Below are positions 33,180 to 40,046 of a stretch of 64,000 bases of DNA, piece by piece. This stretch comes from Candidatus Saccharimonadota bacterium (GTDB lineage Bacteria > Patescibacteriota > Saccharimonadia > Saccharimonadales > UBA4665): positions 62,001-126,000 of the forward strand of contig JAGXIT010000004.1 in assembly GCA_024635495.1 (NCBI GenBank), written 5' to 3'. Within the stretch, counting starts at the first letter, position 1. Every line of letters begins with the position of its first letter. The translations under genes were made by a program, and so were the position numbers. The notes beneath the pieces are model-generated. The model ran no database searches. It had not been told where the DNA came from and worked only from the letters and a program-made list of their open reading frames with translations.

Positions 33180-34262
33180 CTATGAACTCCGCTTTGTGCA
33201 TTTTGTGATAAAGGTATCGAAGGCAGCTTTAACCTGCGCTTCAAGGCGTAGATCTTCCATAGTGGCTCGTGCGGCTTGCTCAAGCTCGTGTATTTTTTCT
33301 TCTACGATAGACCTTGCCCCCGACTCTATTAGGGCGGATTTTGCGGCACCCTGTTCTGCCGGAGTGGCTGTGGAGACGCCAAAAGCGTTCGCGAAAATTT
33401 TCTGTTGAGATTCATCTGCAACCGTATGAAATTGCTCAACTAAGTAGGTGTACTTGCCTTCTCGCAGGTCACTCACGGCACTTTTACCGAGTTCTGCCTC
33501 GTCACCAAACATACCCAGTAAATCATCCTGGAGTTGAAATGCTATACCGAGTGACAATCCAAACTTCTGTAGATGTTCGATAGCCTCCTGTGACGCTCCA
33601 GCTAGCGTCGCGCCAATTGCCAGTGGCCCACAAAAAGAATATGATGCTGTTTTTTCTTGAGCAATGAGCAGTGGTGATTCACGTGGCTCCATAAACGCAG
33701 ACTCGGTATCTATGAGCTCACCTCCAGCTACGCGAAATATTGCTTCGTCGAGAAGCATCTGAGCGCTCGTAATTTTAGACCTAGATGCTGTAGTTCGTGA
33801 GAGTAAATCGTATGCTCCGGCGATTAGGAGGTCACCAGCCAGTATCGCTGCACTGTCTGCGAAATGTTGACGTTCGATATTGTCTGCGATATGCGGTGCG
33901 TACGCATCATATTGCTGTCCGCTTACGTTTCTAATGCCATATCGTATGTAGTCACGATCGATAATATCGTCGTGAACGAGAAGTGCTAAGTGCAACAATT
34001 CAACGGCAGATGCAGCATGTTTCCATGTCGACTCGTCTGCTCTGCCGGGATAGGCACTATACGCCAGATACACCATGTACGAACGGAAGCGTTTGCCTCC
34101 AGCGATTGCTAAGTTTTCTATAGATCGCCAGAGCGTAGCGTAGGCTGGCGCTATGGTGTTTGCCGCTAATTTTTTTGTACCAATATATTCTTTGAGCTCT
34201 TGTGTGACGAGCGTACGGACATCATCTATATCGAGTAGCTCACCACCGGAGGTTTTCTGCAT
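33180..34262 (-). CDS. crtE: Geranylgeranyl diphosphate synthase
   Basis: 360 residues. FARM motif LLVHDDIIDRD (about 96) with small residues upstream, SARM LQDDLLGMFGDE (about 240), and GKRFRSYMVYLAY near 50, as in long-chain trans-prenyl diphosphate synthases. First gene of the carotenoid operon. The ATG at 34262 is chosen because a TATACT box (34269-34274) ends 6 nt upstream; the in-frame ATG at 34289 would lie before the predicted transcription start. No MEP or mevalonate gene is present in the window, so the source of IPP/DMAPP is open. Confidence 0.92.
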   Translation of the reverse strand: MQKTSGGELLDIDDVRTLVTQELKEYIGTKKLAANTIAPAYATLWRSIENLAIAGGKRFRSYMVYLAYSAYPGRADESTWKHAASAVELLHLALLVHDDIIDRDYIRYGIRNVSGQQYDAYAPHIADNIERQHFADSAAILAGDLLIAGAYDLLSRTTASRSKITSAQMLLDEAIFRVAGGELIDTESAFMEPRESPLLIAQEKTASYSFCGPLAIGATLAGASQEAIEHLQKFGLSLGIAFQLQDDLLGMFGDEAELGKSAVSDLREGKYTYLVEQFHTVADESQQKIFANAFGVSTATPAEQGAAKSALIESGARSIVEEKIHELEQAARATMEDLRLEAQVKAAFDTFITKCTKRSS

Positions 34263-34268
34263 CCTATA

Positions 34269-34274
34269 AGTATA
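34269..34274 (-). promoter_or_regulatory. -10 box TATACT of the carotenoid operon (leaderless)
   Basis: TATACT on the minus strand ending 6 nt before the crtE ATG at 34262. The only promoter evident for the six genes down to 29377. Confidence 0.7.
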
Positions 34275-34370
34275 TATTACTGAGGTCAATTCACAATCTA
34301 TTCAGTTGCTCACCCTATGAATACCCCAAAGAATATGCTACGATAATGCGGCTATTTCATAGCAAAACGT

Positions 34371-34447
34371 GGCCCCGTCGTCTAGTGGTTCAGGACATCT
34401 GGTTCTCATCCAGAAGATCGCGGGTTCGAATCCCGCCGGGGTCACCA
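34371..34447 (+). tRNA. tRNA-Glu (anticodon CTC)
   Basis: Cloverleaf: acceptor GGCCCCG/CGGGGTC with one G-U, anticodon stem TCTGG/CCAGA around TTCTCAT, T-arm GCGGG-TTCGAAT-CCCGC, and encoded CCA. Followed at once by a strong terminator. Confidence 0.97.
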
Positions 34448-34484
34448 AAGAAAAAACGTCACCTTGCGGTGGCGTTTTTTCTTT
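34447..34484 (+). terminator. Bidirectional intrinsic terminator after tRNA-Glu
   Basis: 17-bp stem with one G-U, loop TTGC, A-rich 5' arm and T-rich 3' arm (GTTTTTTCTTT), able to stop transcription from both sides. Confidence 0.9.
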
Positions 34485-34488
34485 GTCT

Positions 34489-34614
34489 TCCTCGGGGGAT
34501 ACGAACCCACAGGGTTCGGCGAATGAGGAGCGCAGAGCAAACGTGTGTTTACATATGTTTGTCGAGCACCGCAAGAAGGAGTGCGCCGAATGGCGCGCGA
34601 TATCCCGCCGGGAT
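34489..34614. other. Cluster of hairpins downstream of tRNA-Glu
   Basis: No reading frame is convincing. Hairpins: CGAACCC/GGGTTCG (34502-34518) enclosed by TCCTC/GAGGA (34489-34529), GCGCC/GGCGC with loop GAAT (34583-34596), and ATCCC/GGGAT (34602-34614). Could be a small structured RNA, REP-like repeat or relic. Confidence 0.4.
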
Positions 34615-34711
34615 TTAAGCTTGTCAAACATGGCTGCAACGAAAAGCGACGGAATCTGCCTTCTCGCCCTAAAGTAACTTGCTAAAACTTGCAAGTAATG
34701 ATTAATCGCAG

Positions 34712-34717
34712 GATAAT
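34712..34717 (+). promoter_or_regulatory. -10 box GATAAT (leaderless)
   Basis: GATAAT ends 8 nt before the ATG at 34726. Confidence 0.5.
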
Positions 34718-34725
34718 CAGACACC

Positions 34726-35256
34726 ATGAGTGAAGTTATATTTTTAGACGCACCTACGCACAGAGAACGCCAAGACAATACTCAATCCCGTCGTTCAGAA
34801 ATTGAATCTTTACTGGCACAGCTTGCAAATAAAGCAATGCCTACGTATGAATTACTACGACCACACTCGAAACATATAGGATCGGCAGCACTAGGTGAAC
34901 CTTTACGTCATCAGCAAACACGGCATTTTGGCCAAAACCTTGTTAATGAGCTGTTGATAGTTTCATTTGATGAAAATCACGAATTAACACTGTTTCATAA
35001 TCATGCTGAAAAGCGATTGTTTAGCTGGCAATTCAGACGCTTGGTGACGCTTGACTATTCGACGAAAGAAAACACCACCGTGCACGTAAGGCCTCTACCT
35101 CGAAGTCCTGCTGAAGTCGCGAAAGTAGATATGAACTTCGAAAGATATGGTCGTGTTCATGAGCGAAGCCATATCAGGAATGATTATAAAAATGCAGAAA
35201 TACATATCGAGGCATTTGCAGCCGATTTAGACGAAGCTGCTACTCGTTTTTCGTAG
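34726..35256 (+). CDS. Hypothetical protein, 176 residues
   Basis: Soluble, no signal or membrane segment, charged and His/Arg-rich, with strand-forming stretches (NELLIVSFDENHELTLFH, LVTLDYSTKENTTVHVRPL). I do not recognise a domain. It stands alone between tRNA-Glu and the convergent rlmH operon with its own -10 box. Base composition is somewhat more AT-rich than its neighbours, and the position behind a tRNA gene would suit a recent insertion, but no integrase or direct repeat is visible. Confidence 0.6.
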   Translation: MSEVIFLDAPTHRERQDNTQSRRSEIESLLAQLANKAMPTYELLRPHSKHIGSAALGEPLRHQQTRHFGQNLVNELLIVSFDENHELTLFHNHAEKRLFSWQFRRLVTLDYSTKENTTVHVRPLPRSPAEVAKVDMNFERYGRVHERSHIRNDYKNAEIHIEAFAADLDEAATRFS

Positions 35257-35304
35257 AAACAGTACTCAACACGAACTACGGATAGGTTTAATTTTAAAGG
35301 CTTG

Positions 35305-35736
35305 TTAATGATGATACGGCGTGCCGGCGGTGATGCTGCTGGCGCGGTAGAGTGACTCGAGCAAGATTACCATCGCAAGATCGTGTGGAAATGTCAGTTT
35401 TGAAAAGCTCAGCTTGGTCTGAGCTTTTTCTATGACGGCTTGCGGTAGTCCGTCTGGCCCACCGATGATAAAACAAAGCTCCCTACCCTCTAGTGCAGTT
35501 TTTTCGAGAAAAGCTGCCAGCTCATGACTTGAGAGCTGCGGACCGTCGATGACGAGAGCGACAAGATGTGCCGTGCCTGTGGTGGCGATGATTTTGTCGC
35601 TGTCATTTGCCCACTTATCGGCGAGGTGCGTGACGCGGACCTGATGGAATCGATTGAGGCGCTTGAGATAGTCTTCCCAGCCAAGCTGCGCATAGGCGAG
35701 CTTCGGCTTGCCAATAGTGACGAGGTGGAGTTTCAT
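35305..35736 (-). CDS. rlmH: 23S rRNA (pseudouridine-1915-N3) methyltransferase RlmH
   Basis: 143 residues, a small SPOUT-knot methyltransferase. The knot motifs FIIGGPDGLPQAV (about 89) and LTFPHDLAMVILLESLYRASSI (about 114) with the terminal PYHH are diagnostic. It methylates pseudouridine 1915 in helix 69 of 23S rRNA. The start overlaps the stop of the O-methyltransferase gene by ATGA, so it is translationally coupled as the last gene of a three-gene operon. Confidence 0.94.
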   Translation of the reverse strand: MKLHLVTIGKPKLAYAQLGWEDYLKRLNRFHQVRVTHLADKWANDSDKIIATTGTAHLVALVIDGPQLSSHELAAFLEKTALEGRELCFIIGGPDGLPQAVIEKAQTKLSFSKLTFPHDLAMVILLESLYRASSITAGTPYHH

Positions 35737-36356
35737 AGTCGAATAACTCCTAAATTGTGGCTTGTTGTGATCTTATCTTGTAGTGTGGTGGGTAGAAACT
35801 CATGCACAGCTCTTGCGGCGCCAGGCAATGCCTCGCGGGCATAGTCATCGATAACGATAATACCACCAGCGGCCATGCGCGGCAGTACGAGCTTGAGCGA
35901 ATCACGGATGCTGGTGTAGAAGTCTCCGTCCAAAAACGCAAACGCTATCTGTGGTGGCACGTCATACTCGCCGAGCGCACTGAACCAGCCCTTGTGAATC
36001 ACCGGTGGTTTGAGCTTTGCCCGTTGAAACTCGTGCAGAAACTGCTTTTTGCTGACGCTGAGTTCTCCGGCTACGAATTGGTCGCCTGCTGCCGAACCAT
36101 CTTGGGCGACTTTTTTGGGGAGACCAGCGAATGAATCATAAACATGAAACGGTCGTTCATAATCGGTTTCATTGAGGAGTCTACGGATAAAAAGACTGGT
36201 AGTACCGACGTAGCAGCCAAACTCGACGACTGCTCCACTCTGTCCTTGCTCTATGCTGCGCTTGAGCTCGCGCAAGATGACCGCCACCTGCTGTTTTGAG
36301 ACTTGTGCGGAGATAAGCGGGTGTGAATCGACGAGAGATGTTACGAAGTCAGCCAT
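35733..36356 (-). CDS. TylF/MycF-type class I methyltransferase
   Basis: 207 residues. SAM-binding core VVEFGCYVGTTSLFIRRLL near 42, HVYDSFAGLP near 72, FAFLDGDFYTSIRDSLKLVLPRMAAGGIIVIDDY near 138-170. This arrangement, with metal-binding acidic residues in LDGDFY and IDDY, matches macrocin O-methyltransferase (TylF) family enzymes that methylate sugar hydroxyls. A surface glycan or lipid substrate is plausible. It overlaps the regulator gene by 16 bases and rlmH by 4. Confidence 0.82.
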   Translation of the reverse strand: MADFVTSLVDSHPLISAQVSKQQVAVILRELKRSIEQGQSGAVVEFGCYVGTTSLFIRRLLNETDYERPFHVYDSFAGLPKKVAQDGSAAGDQFVAGELSVSKKQFLHEFQRAKLKPPVIHKGWFSALGEYDVPPQIAFAFLDGDFYTSIRDSLKLVLPRMAAGGIIVIDDYAREALPGAARAVHEFLPTTLQDKITTSHNLGVIRL

Positions 36357-37087
36357 AAGCGGTCAAAGAGTTCCTTTTGGAGTTGCGCGACGCCTGGATT
36401 ATCTATGACGATACCTGAGAGTATATTGGTATCGCTCATGGTGATAAAAGCCGTTTTATGGGCATAAATAATAGTGTAGCAATTCGGGGTATCTCCTCTC
36501 GTTGATTCGAGCCATCGACGTTCGCTCAACTCATCTTTGTTGCCACCGGAGCCAACTGCGAGAGCTTGGACGGCAATGCCGGCTGCAATTCGTCGCTGTG
36601 TGAAATTCTTGAAGTTGACATACATATGCTCTCGAACACGTTTAGTCGTGATAACTCGGTATGATTCTACTCCCTGCTCACGGCAAGTCGAGATGACATC
36701 ACGCAGGATACCCGCGACGCCCTCGATATCTTCGTAATAGGTGGCGAATGCAACTGATTGCGCTTCATCTGATGGTCTCGGCAAAGTATCGATATACGCA
36801 TAGGCAGCCTGCTCTGCTAGTTGCGCCTGGGTTTGACGCTCTCGCAGGAGCTCGACGATAGTACGCGGGTCGTTTGCAGTGTAACGCCGCTGTTTGCCGA
36901 CTTCAATTGAGCCAACTAGCCCCGCATCTGCAAGCTGCTTCATTGATTCATAGACGCTTCCGCGATTTATGCCAGTGACACTGGCGATGCTTCGCAAGCT
37001 ACTGCCGGGGTGGCCAACGAGCGTCTCGTAGACTTTTTTGTCACGGTTTTCTAGGCCAATTTCTTTGAAATCAAATAAGTGTTCCAT
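36341..37087 (-). CDS. TrmB-family transcriptional regulator
   Basis: 248 residues. N-terminal winged helix (KVYETLVGHPGSSLRSIASVTGINRGSVYESMKQLADAGLV, residues about 19-58, continuing with a KQRRYTANDP wing), a helical linker and a C-terminal ligand/dimer domain with ESYRVITTKRVREHMYVNF. TrmB-type regulators sense sugars in archaea; related stand-alone proteins are frequent in CPR genomes. First gene of the operon, with a TATAAT box 7 nt before the ATG. Confidence 0.8.
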   Translation of the reverse strand: MEHLFDFKEIGLENRDKKVYETLVGHPGSSLRSIASVTGINRGSVYESMKQLADAGLVGSIEVGKQRRYTANDPRTIVELLRERQTQAQLAEQAAYAYIDTLPRPSDEAQSVAFATYYEDIEGVAGILRDVISTCREQGVESYRVITTKRVREHMYVNFKNFTQRRIAAGIAVQALAVGSGGNKDELSERRWLESTRGDTPNCYTIIYAHKTAFITMSDTNILSGIVIDNPGVAQLQKELFDRLWLTS

Positions 37088-37094
37088 AGAACAG

Positions 37095-37100
37095 ATTATA
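37095..37100 (-). promoter_or_regulatory. -10 box TATAAT of the TrmB-type regulator (leaderless)
   Basis: TATAAT on the minus strand, 7 nt before the ATG at 37087. Confidence 0.7.
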
Positions 37101-37126
37101 TCACGCCTTTAAAACCAGAACATGTG

Positions 37127-38467
37127 TCAATAAATATCAACCATTTTGTCGGCCCGAGCCACTGGTAGCTCCGCCCAGTCACTTGTATGGCGGGGGCTCA
37201 GGAGGTTGCGGCGAGGCTCCCATGACGAGGTTAATGTTTCGGCGGCGGGTCGTATAGCATGGCTACCGTATTTGGCTCTGATTGAGTCAAATGCTTCCAT
37301 CCGGGCGTTGTCGCGGTTATGCTCCGGTAGATCAACCTCGCCAAATACATCCGTTTGTAGGTGGCTGATTTTCGTGAGACCTGTCAGTAGTACTTCGGCG
37401 GCATGATACGACTGGTGTCCAGTACTTAATCGGCTGATGGCCTGAATGAGCTGGCTGCTGATAGTACCAATGTCTGCGGTGGGGCTCGTGAAATGTACTT
37501 CAGCAAAGAGCTTAGTGTAGTTTGGTCTCGTGCGATTTGTCCGTAGCGTAACGCTCGCGTGCTGTGTGAGTTGCTGTTCACGGCGCAGCTCGGCAGTAGC
37601 CCTGCTTGCGAGTGATGTGACAGCTGCTTCGATGGCATTAAAATCTGTAGTATCCGCACCAAACTGGCGCCCTCGCATAATCATGTATTGTGGCTTCGTC
37701 TGCTGCTGCAATGGCAGACAGCGAGTACCACTTAACTCTGCCTGCAGTTGCCTCCCGTGGATACCCATGAGCTGCTGTGCCCGCTTCGGGCGCATGTGAG
37801 TGACATCGAGCGCTGTACTAATTCCCTCGGCTCTGAGCAGCGGTGCGAGCTTCCTGCCGATACCCCAGATGTCTTGCACGGGCGTTGCCGCCAGCACATC
37901 GGGCATGTCAGCTGGGGTCAGATGGTAGGCGCCGAGCAGCTCAGGATGTTTTTTTGCCTGGTCGGTTGCAATCTTGCAGAGTGTCTTCGTGGGGGCAATA
38001 CCAATACTGACTGGTATGCCAATGTCGTGGAGAATGCGCGCGCGTACTACTCTGCCCCACTCGGTATAATTGGTGATATCTAATGCTGACAAATCCAGAA
38101 AAGACTCGTCGACACTATAGAGCTCGATATGAGGTGTAATGCTGGTGACTAAGCTACTGATACGCTCGCTGATGTCGCCGTAAAGCTCAAAATTTGCGCT
38201 AAAACTTACAATGCTCTCCTGTCGGTCATTTGAAGTATGACGCGCATTCTCTCTCTGTGAAGATTTGGGCTCCAAGACCTGAAACCGTTCCTTAAGTTTG
38301 AATAATGGCTCACCCATCTTGATCCCGAGAGCCTTGGCTTCATTGCTGCGACTAATAGCACAACCGTCGTTGCTGCTCAGAACGACGACTGGTTTGCCCT
38401 CTAGGTCTGGGCGGAATAAGCGCTCACAGCTCACAAAGAAATTGTTTGCATCTATTAGTGCGTACAT
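37127..38467 (-). CDS. umuC: Y-family DNA polymerase V catalytic subunit UmuC
   Basis: 446 residues, close to E. coli UmuC. Palm/fingers residues LIDANNFFVSCERLFRP (metal-binding Asp6), VVVLSSNDGCAISRS, and ELYSVDESFLDLS with the catalytic Asp-Glu pair; then HhH-type thumb and little-finger domain, ending in LLSPRHTSDWAELPVA as in UmuC. It performs error-prone translesion synthesis. It starts 3 bases after the umuD stop and is the last gene of a four-gene cassette. Confidence 0.94.
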   Translation of the reverse strand: MYALIDANNFFVSCERLFRPDLEGKPVVVLSSNDGCAISRSNEAKALGIKMGEPLFKLKERFQVLEPKSSQRENARHTSNDRQESIVSFSANFELYGDISERISSLVTSITPHIELYSVDESFLDLSALDITNYTEWGRVVRARILHDIGIPVSIGIAPTKTLCKIATDQAKKHPELLGAYHLTPADMPDVLAATPVQDIWGIGRKLAPLLRAEGISTALDVTHMRPKRAQQLMGIHGRQLQAELSGTRCLPLQQQTKPQYMIMRGRQFGADTTDFNAIEAAVTSLASRATAELRREQQLTQHASVTLRTNRTRPNYTKLFAEVHFTSPTADIGTISSQLIQAISRLSTGHQSYHAAEVLLTGLTKISHLQTDVFGEVDLPEHNRDNARMEAFDSIRAKYGSHAIRPAAETLTSSWEPRRNLLSPRHTSDWAELPVARADKMVDIY

Positions 38468-38470
38468 GAG

Positions 38471-38839
38471 CTACCAGTTGGTGTGGCGGAGTTGATGAAT
38501 AGTGGTTGTGATGACGCCCCAGTTCGCTCCAGTACTATCTGGCGACCACGTGCCGATATGGAATGTACCAGTTTCGTCCCAGCCGATGATGGTCGATTGT
38601 GCCTGGGGCTTGAGCGAGCGATCAACGATAGCAATATCACCGTCAAATATACCGACTGGCTCCCAGTCATGCCCGCGGACGCGGAAGAGGTAGGTACTAG
38701 CTGGATGAGCCACGAGGAGTTTATCGAGGCTGAGTGGTTTGTGGTTGCGATTCGCTGCCGCATTAGGAAAGCCTTTGTGAGTTGCGGCTTCTGTGCCGCT
38801 AGCGGCAAGTGACTCTTCGAATAGATTTATAGTATCCAC
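38471..38839 (-). CDS. umuD: UmuD-like protein lacking the protease dyad
   Basis: 122 residues, GTG start. Alignment by eye with E. coli UmuD is clear: KGFPNAA (cleavage region), LDKLLVAHPASTYLFRVRG, and IFDGDIAIVD. But where UmuD has GDSM with the catalytic Ser, this protein reads GHDW, and the catalytic Lys region is TGTFHIGTW with no Lys; the CG cleavage pair is replaced by KG. It should therefore not self-cleave to UmuD'. A structural role as the UmuC partner remains likely because umuC follows. Confidence 0.82.
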   Translation of the reverse strand: MDTINLFEESLAASGTEAATHKGFPNAAANRNHKPLSLDKLLVAHPASTYLFRVRGHDWEPVGIFDGDIAIVDRSLKPQAQSTIIGWDETGTFHIGTWSPDSTGANWGVITTTIHQLRHTNW

Positions 38840-39018
38840 TGCAAAACACCCTTTCCCCAGTTCTCGTTGGGCTGCTCACTTACCTGGAGGAGGCTGATTG
38901 GTGTGCGTGGCTGCTTGGGTGTGAGGTCGAACGGCGTGACGAGTGCAACGGGCTTGGCTCCTGGAAAATAACGTCGTATTTGCGCGATGTCCTCTTGCAA
39001 GTAGTGGCGAGATTTCAT
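38827..39018 (-). CDS. Small conserved-context protein of the umuDC cassette (63 aa)
   Basis: 63 residues from the ATG at 39018, which overlaps the stop of the preceding gene (ATGA) and has AGGAGGT about 8 nt upstream, the best ribosome site in the window. Contains a basic helical start (MKSRHYLQEDIAQIRRYF) and a Pro-rich middle. No domain recognised. Its end overlaps the umuD start by 13 bases. Coupled on both sides to the polymerase genes, so a role in translesion synthesis or its regulation is likely. Confidence 0.65.
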   Translation of the reverse strand: MKSRHYLQEDIAQIRRYFPGAKPVALVTPFDLTPKQPRTPISLLQVSEQPNENWGKGVLQWIL

Positions 39019-39275
39019 ATGCGTACCTCCTGAGCGGTCAGGCCGAGAAGTAGCCATTGTTCGCCATCTTGACGGAGCCGATAGGTCTGTCCATCTTCTG
39101 CGCTCATGTCGAAGAGCCGAATAGCCTCAGCACCTCGACGAACAAGGTAGCGTAGACCACTTGCGAAGGTGACGGCTTGGCCCTCATATTCAATAACTTT
39201 TGGAAAACTTCGCATTTCTCGACCGGTGAAATACAGGGCGTTTACGTTTACTTCTTGGTTGATAATTTGTGTCAT
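39015..39275 (-). CDS. First gene of the umuDC cassette, unknown function (86 aa)
   Basis: 86 residues, predicted alpha/beta, soluble: strands in ALYFTGREMRSFPKVIEYEGQ and a C-terminal QWLLLGLTAQEVRI. No domain recognised. AGGAG lies 8-10 nt before the ATG. A small cassette regulator or a polymerase accessory protein are options. No LexA-type operator is evident upstream. Confidence 0.65.
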   Translation of the reverse strand: MTQIINQEVNVNALYFTGREMRSFPKVIEYEGQAVTFASGLRYLVRRGAEAIRLFDMSAEDGQTYRLRQDGEQWLLLGLTAQEVRI

Positions 39276-39333
39276 GGATCAGGACTCCTCATTACAATTT
39301 AGTAGCTTCTTGTCGGTAGAATTCTTGAACGAC

Positions 39334-39364
39334 AAAAAGCCGAAAACAGATATATTGTTTCGGC
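39334..39364 (-). terminator. Intrinsic terminator of the candidate RNA
   Basis: On the minus strand GCCGAAACA pairs with TGTTTTCGGC (one bulged base), loop 7 nt, followed by TTTTT. Confidence 0.8.
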
Positions 39365-39566
39365 AACGGGTTTGGTCTCTTATTGGTAAGAGGATAGGTG
39401 CCTGTCACGCCGAGCGACCGTGTCTACGCTGGGGTGGATATAAGGAACCTGATCTGTAATGAGGCGTCGCAGGGGCCGGAGCGTACGAGCCTAGATTGTG
39501 TAGTAGTCCGTGCAGAGGAATCTGAGCTATCTCGACTGAGTCACCAAAGAAGCCCACACGTGGCTG
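39334..39566 (-). ncRNA. Candidate small RNA, about 230 nt, class unknown
   Basis: On the minus strand a promoter TTGTCT-17-TATAGT (39573-39601) is followed, with no reading frame, by an intrinsic terminator (39334-39364). The 347-bp gap between the umuDC cassette and the response regulator is otherwise empty. The 5' GGG and TTTGGT can pair with ACCAAACCC just before the terminator, closing the molecule. Length would suit 6S RNA, but I cannot confirm the 6S bulge, and RNase P, tmRNA and SRP signatures are absent. It might alternatively be only the 3' UTR of the regulator. Confidence 0.6.
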
Positions 39567-39572
39567 TCTTTT

Positions 39573-39601
39573 ACTATACGAGTAGCGTAGTCAAAAGACA
39601 A
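39573..39601 (-). promoter_or_regulatory. Promoter TTGTCT-17-TATAGT of the candidate RNA
   Basis: -35 at 39596-39601 and -10 at 39573-39578 on the minus strand with a 17-bp spacer, inside the gap after the response regulator stop. Confidence 0.6.
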
Positions 39602-39622
39602 GCTTATGTTTATACTTTTAGC

Positions 39623-40036
39623 TTATTGAACTGAGGTTTCGAGAGTAGAGAGAAATTCGACGAGTTGGCGCGGGGTAATCTCTGCCTTAACGAGATAGCC
39701 ATCTGCCTGGCGTTCGATATCTGCACGAACGTCATCACGCTGTTCTAGATTGGTGGTGATGACAATCTTGCCATGGAAGCGTGGCGTCTTAGCCGGGTTT
39801 CGTAGTGTGCGGAGTACCTCGATGCCGGTGATATTAGGGATCATAAGGTCCAATAGGATAATGTCGTACGTATCGGCTTGAGCAGCAGCAAGACCCTTCT
39901 GGCCGTCGAGCTGTACGTCGACGTCGTATCCAGCCTTCGTGAGCGCGCGAGCATACAATTCGCTAATGAAGTGTTCGTCCTCTATGCAGAGTACTTTTTT
40001 GAGTTTCGGGGTGGTTGTTGCGGTGTCTTTATCCAT
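39623..40036 (-). CDS. Single-domain response regulator
   Basis: 137 residues from the ATG at 40036, which has AAGGAT 6-9 nt upstream. After a short Thr/Lys-rich N-terminus, the receiver shows LCIEDEHF (acidic pair), DIILLDLMIPN (phospho-Asp) and KIVITTN with the conserved Lys in GYLVKAEI. No output domain: signalling must go through protein contacts. It starts 10 bases after the kinase gene at 40047, its evident partner. An upstream in-frame ATG at 40093 would overlap that kinase. Confidence 0.9.
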   Translation of the reverse strand: MDKDTATTTPKLKKVLCIEDEHFISELYARALTKAGYDVDVQLDGQKGLAAAQADTYDIILLDLMIPNITGIEVLRTLRNPAKTPRFHGKIVITTNLEQRDDVRADIERQADGYLVKAEITPRQLVEFLSTLETSVQ

Positions 40037-40046
40037 ATTTTTATCC

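Noticed and set aside
29377-34262. Retinal/rhodopsin branch in the carotenoid locus
   Set aside because: No carotenoid oxygenase (blh/brp) or rhodopsin gene is present in the window; the end product suggested by the genes is a C50 carotenoid.
34338-34778. Minus-strand open frame of 146 codons over tRNA-Glu
   Set aside because: It is the translation of the tRNA gene, its terminator and the hairpin segment; the tRNA explains the sequence.
34371-35256. Integrated element at tRNA-Glu carrying the orphan gene at 34726
   Set aside because: No integrase, no direct repeat of the tRNA 3' end and no mobility gene.
39276-39333. LexA/SOS box upstream of the umuDC cassette
   Set aside because: Neither a CTGT-N8-ACAG nor a GAAC-N4-GTTC pattern is present; the only inverted repeat nearby is the terminator of the opposite-facing RNA unit.
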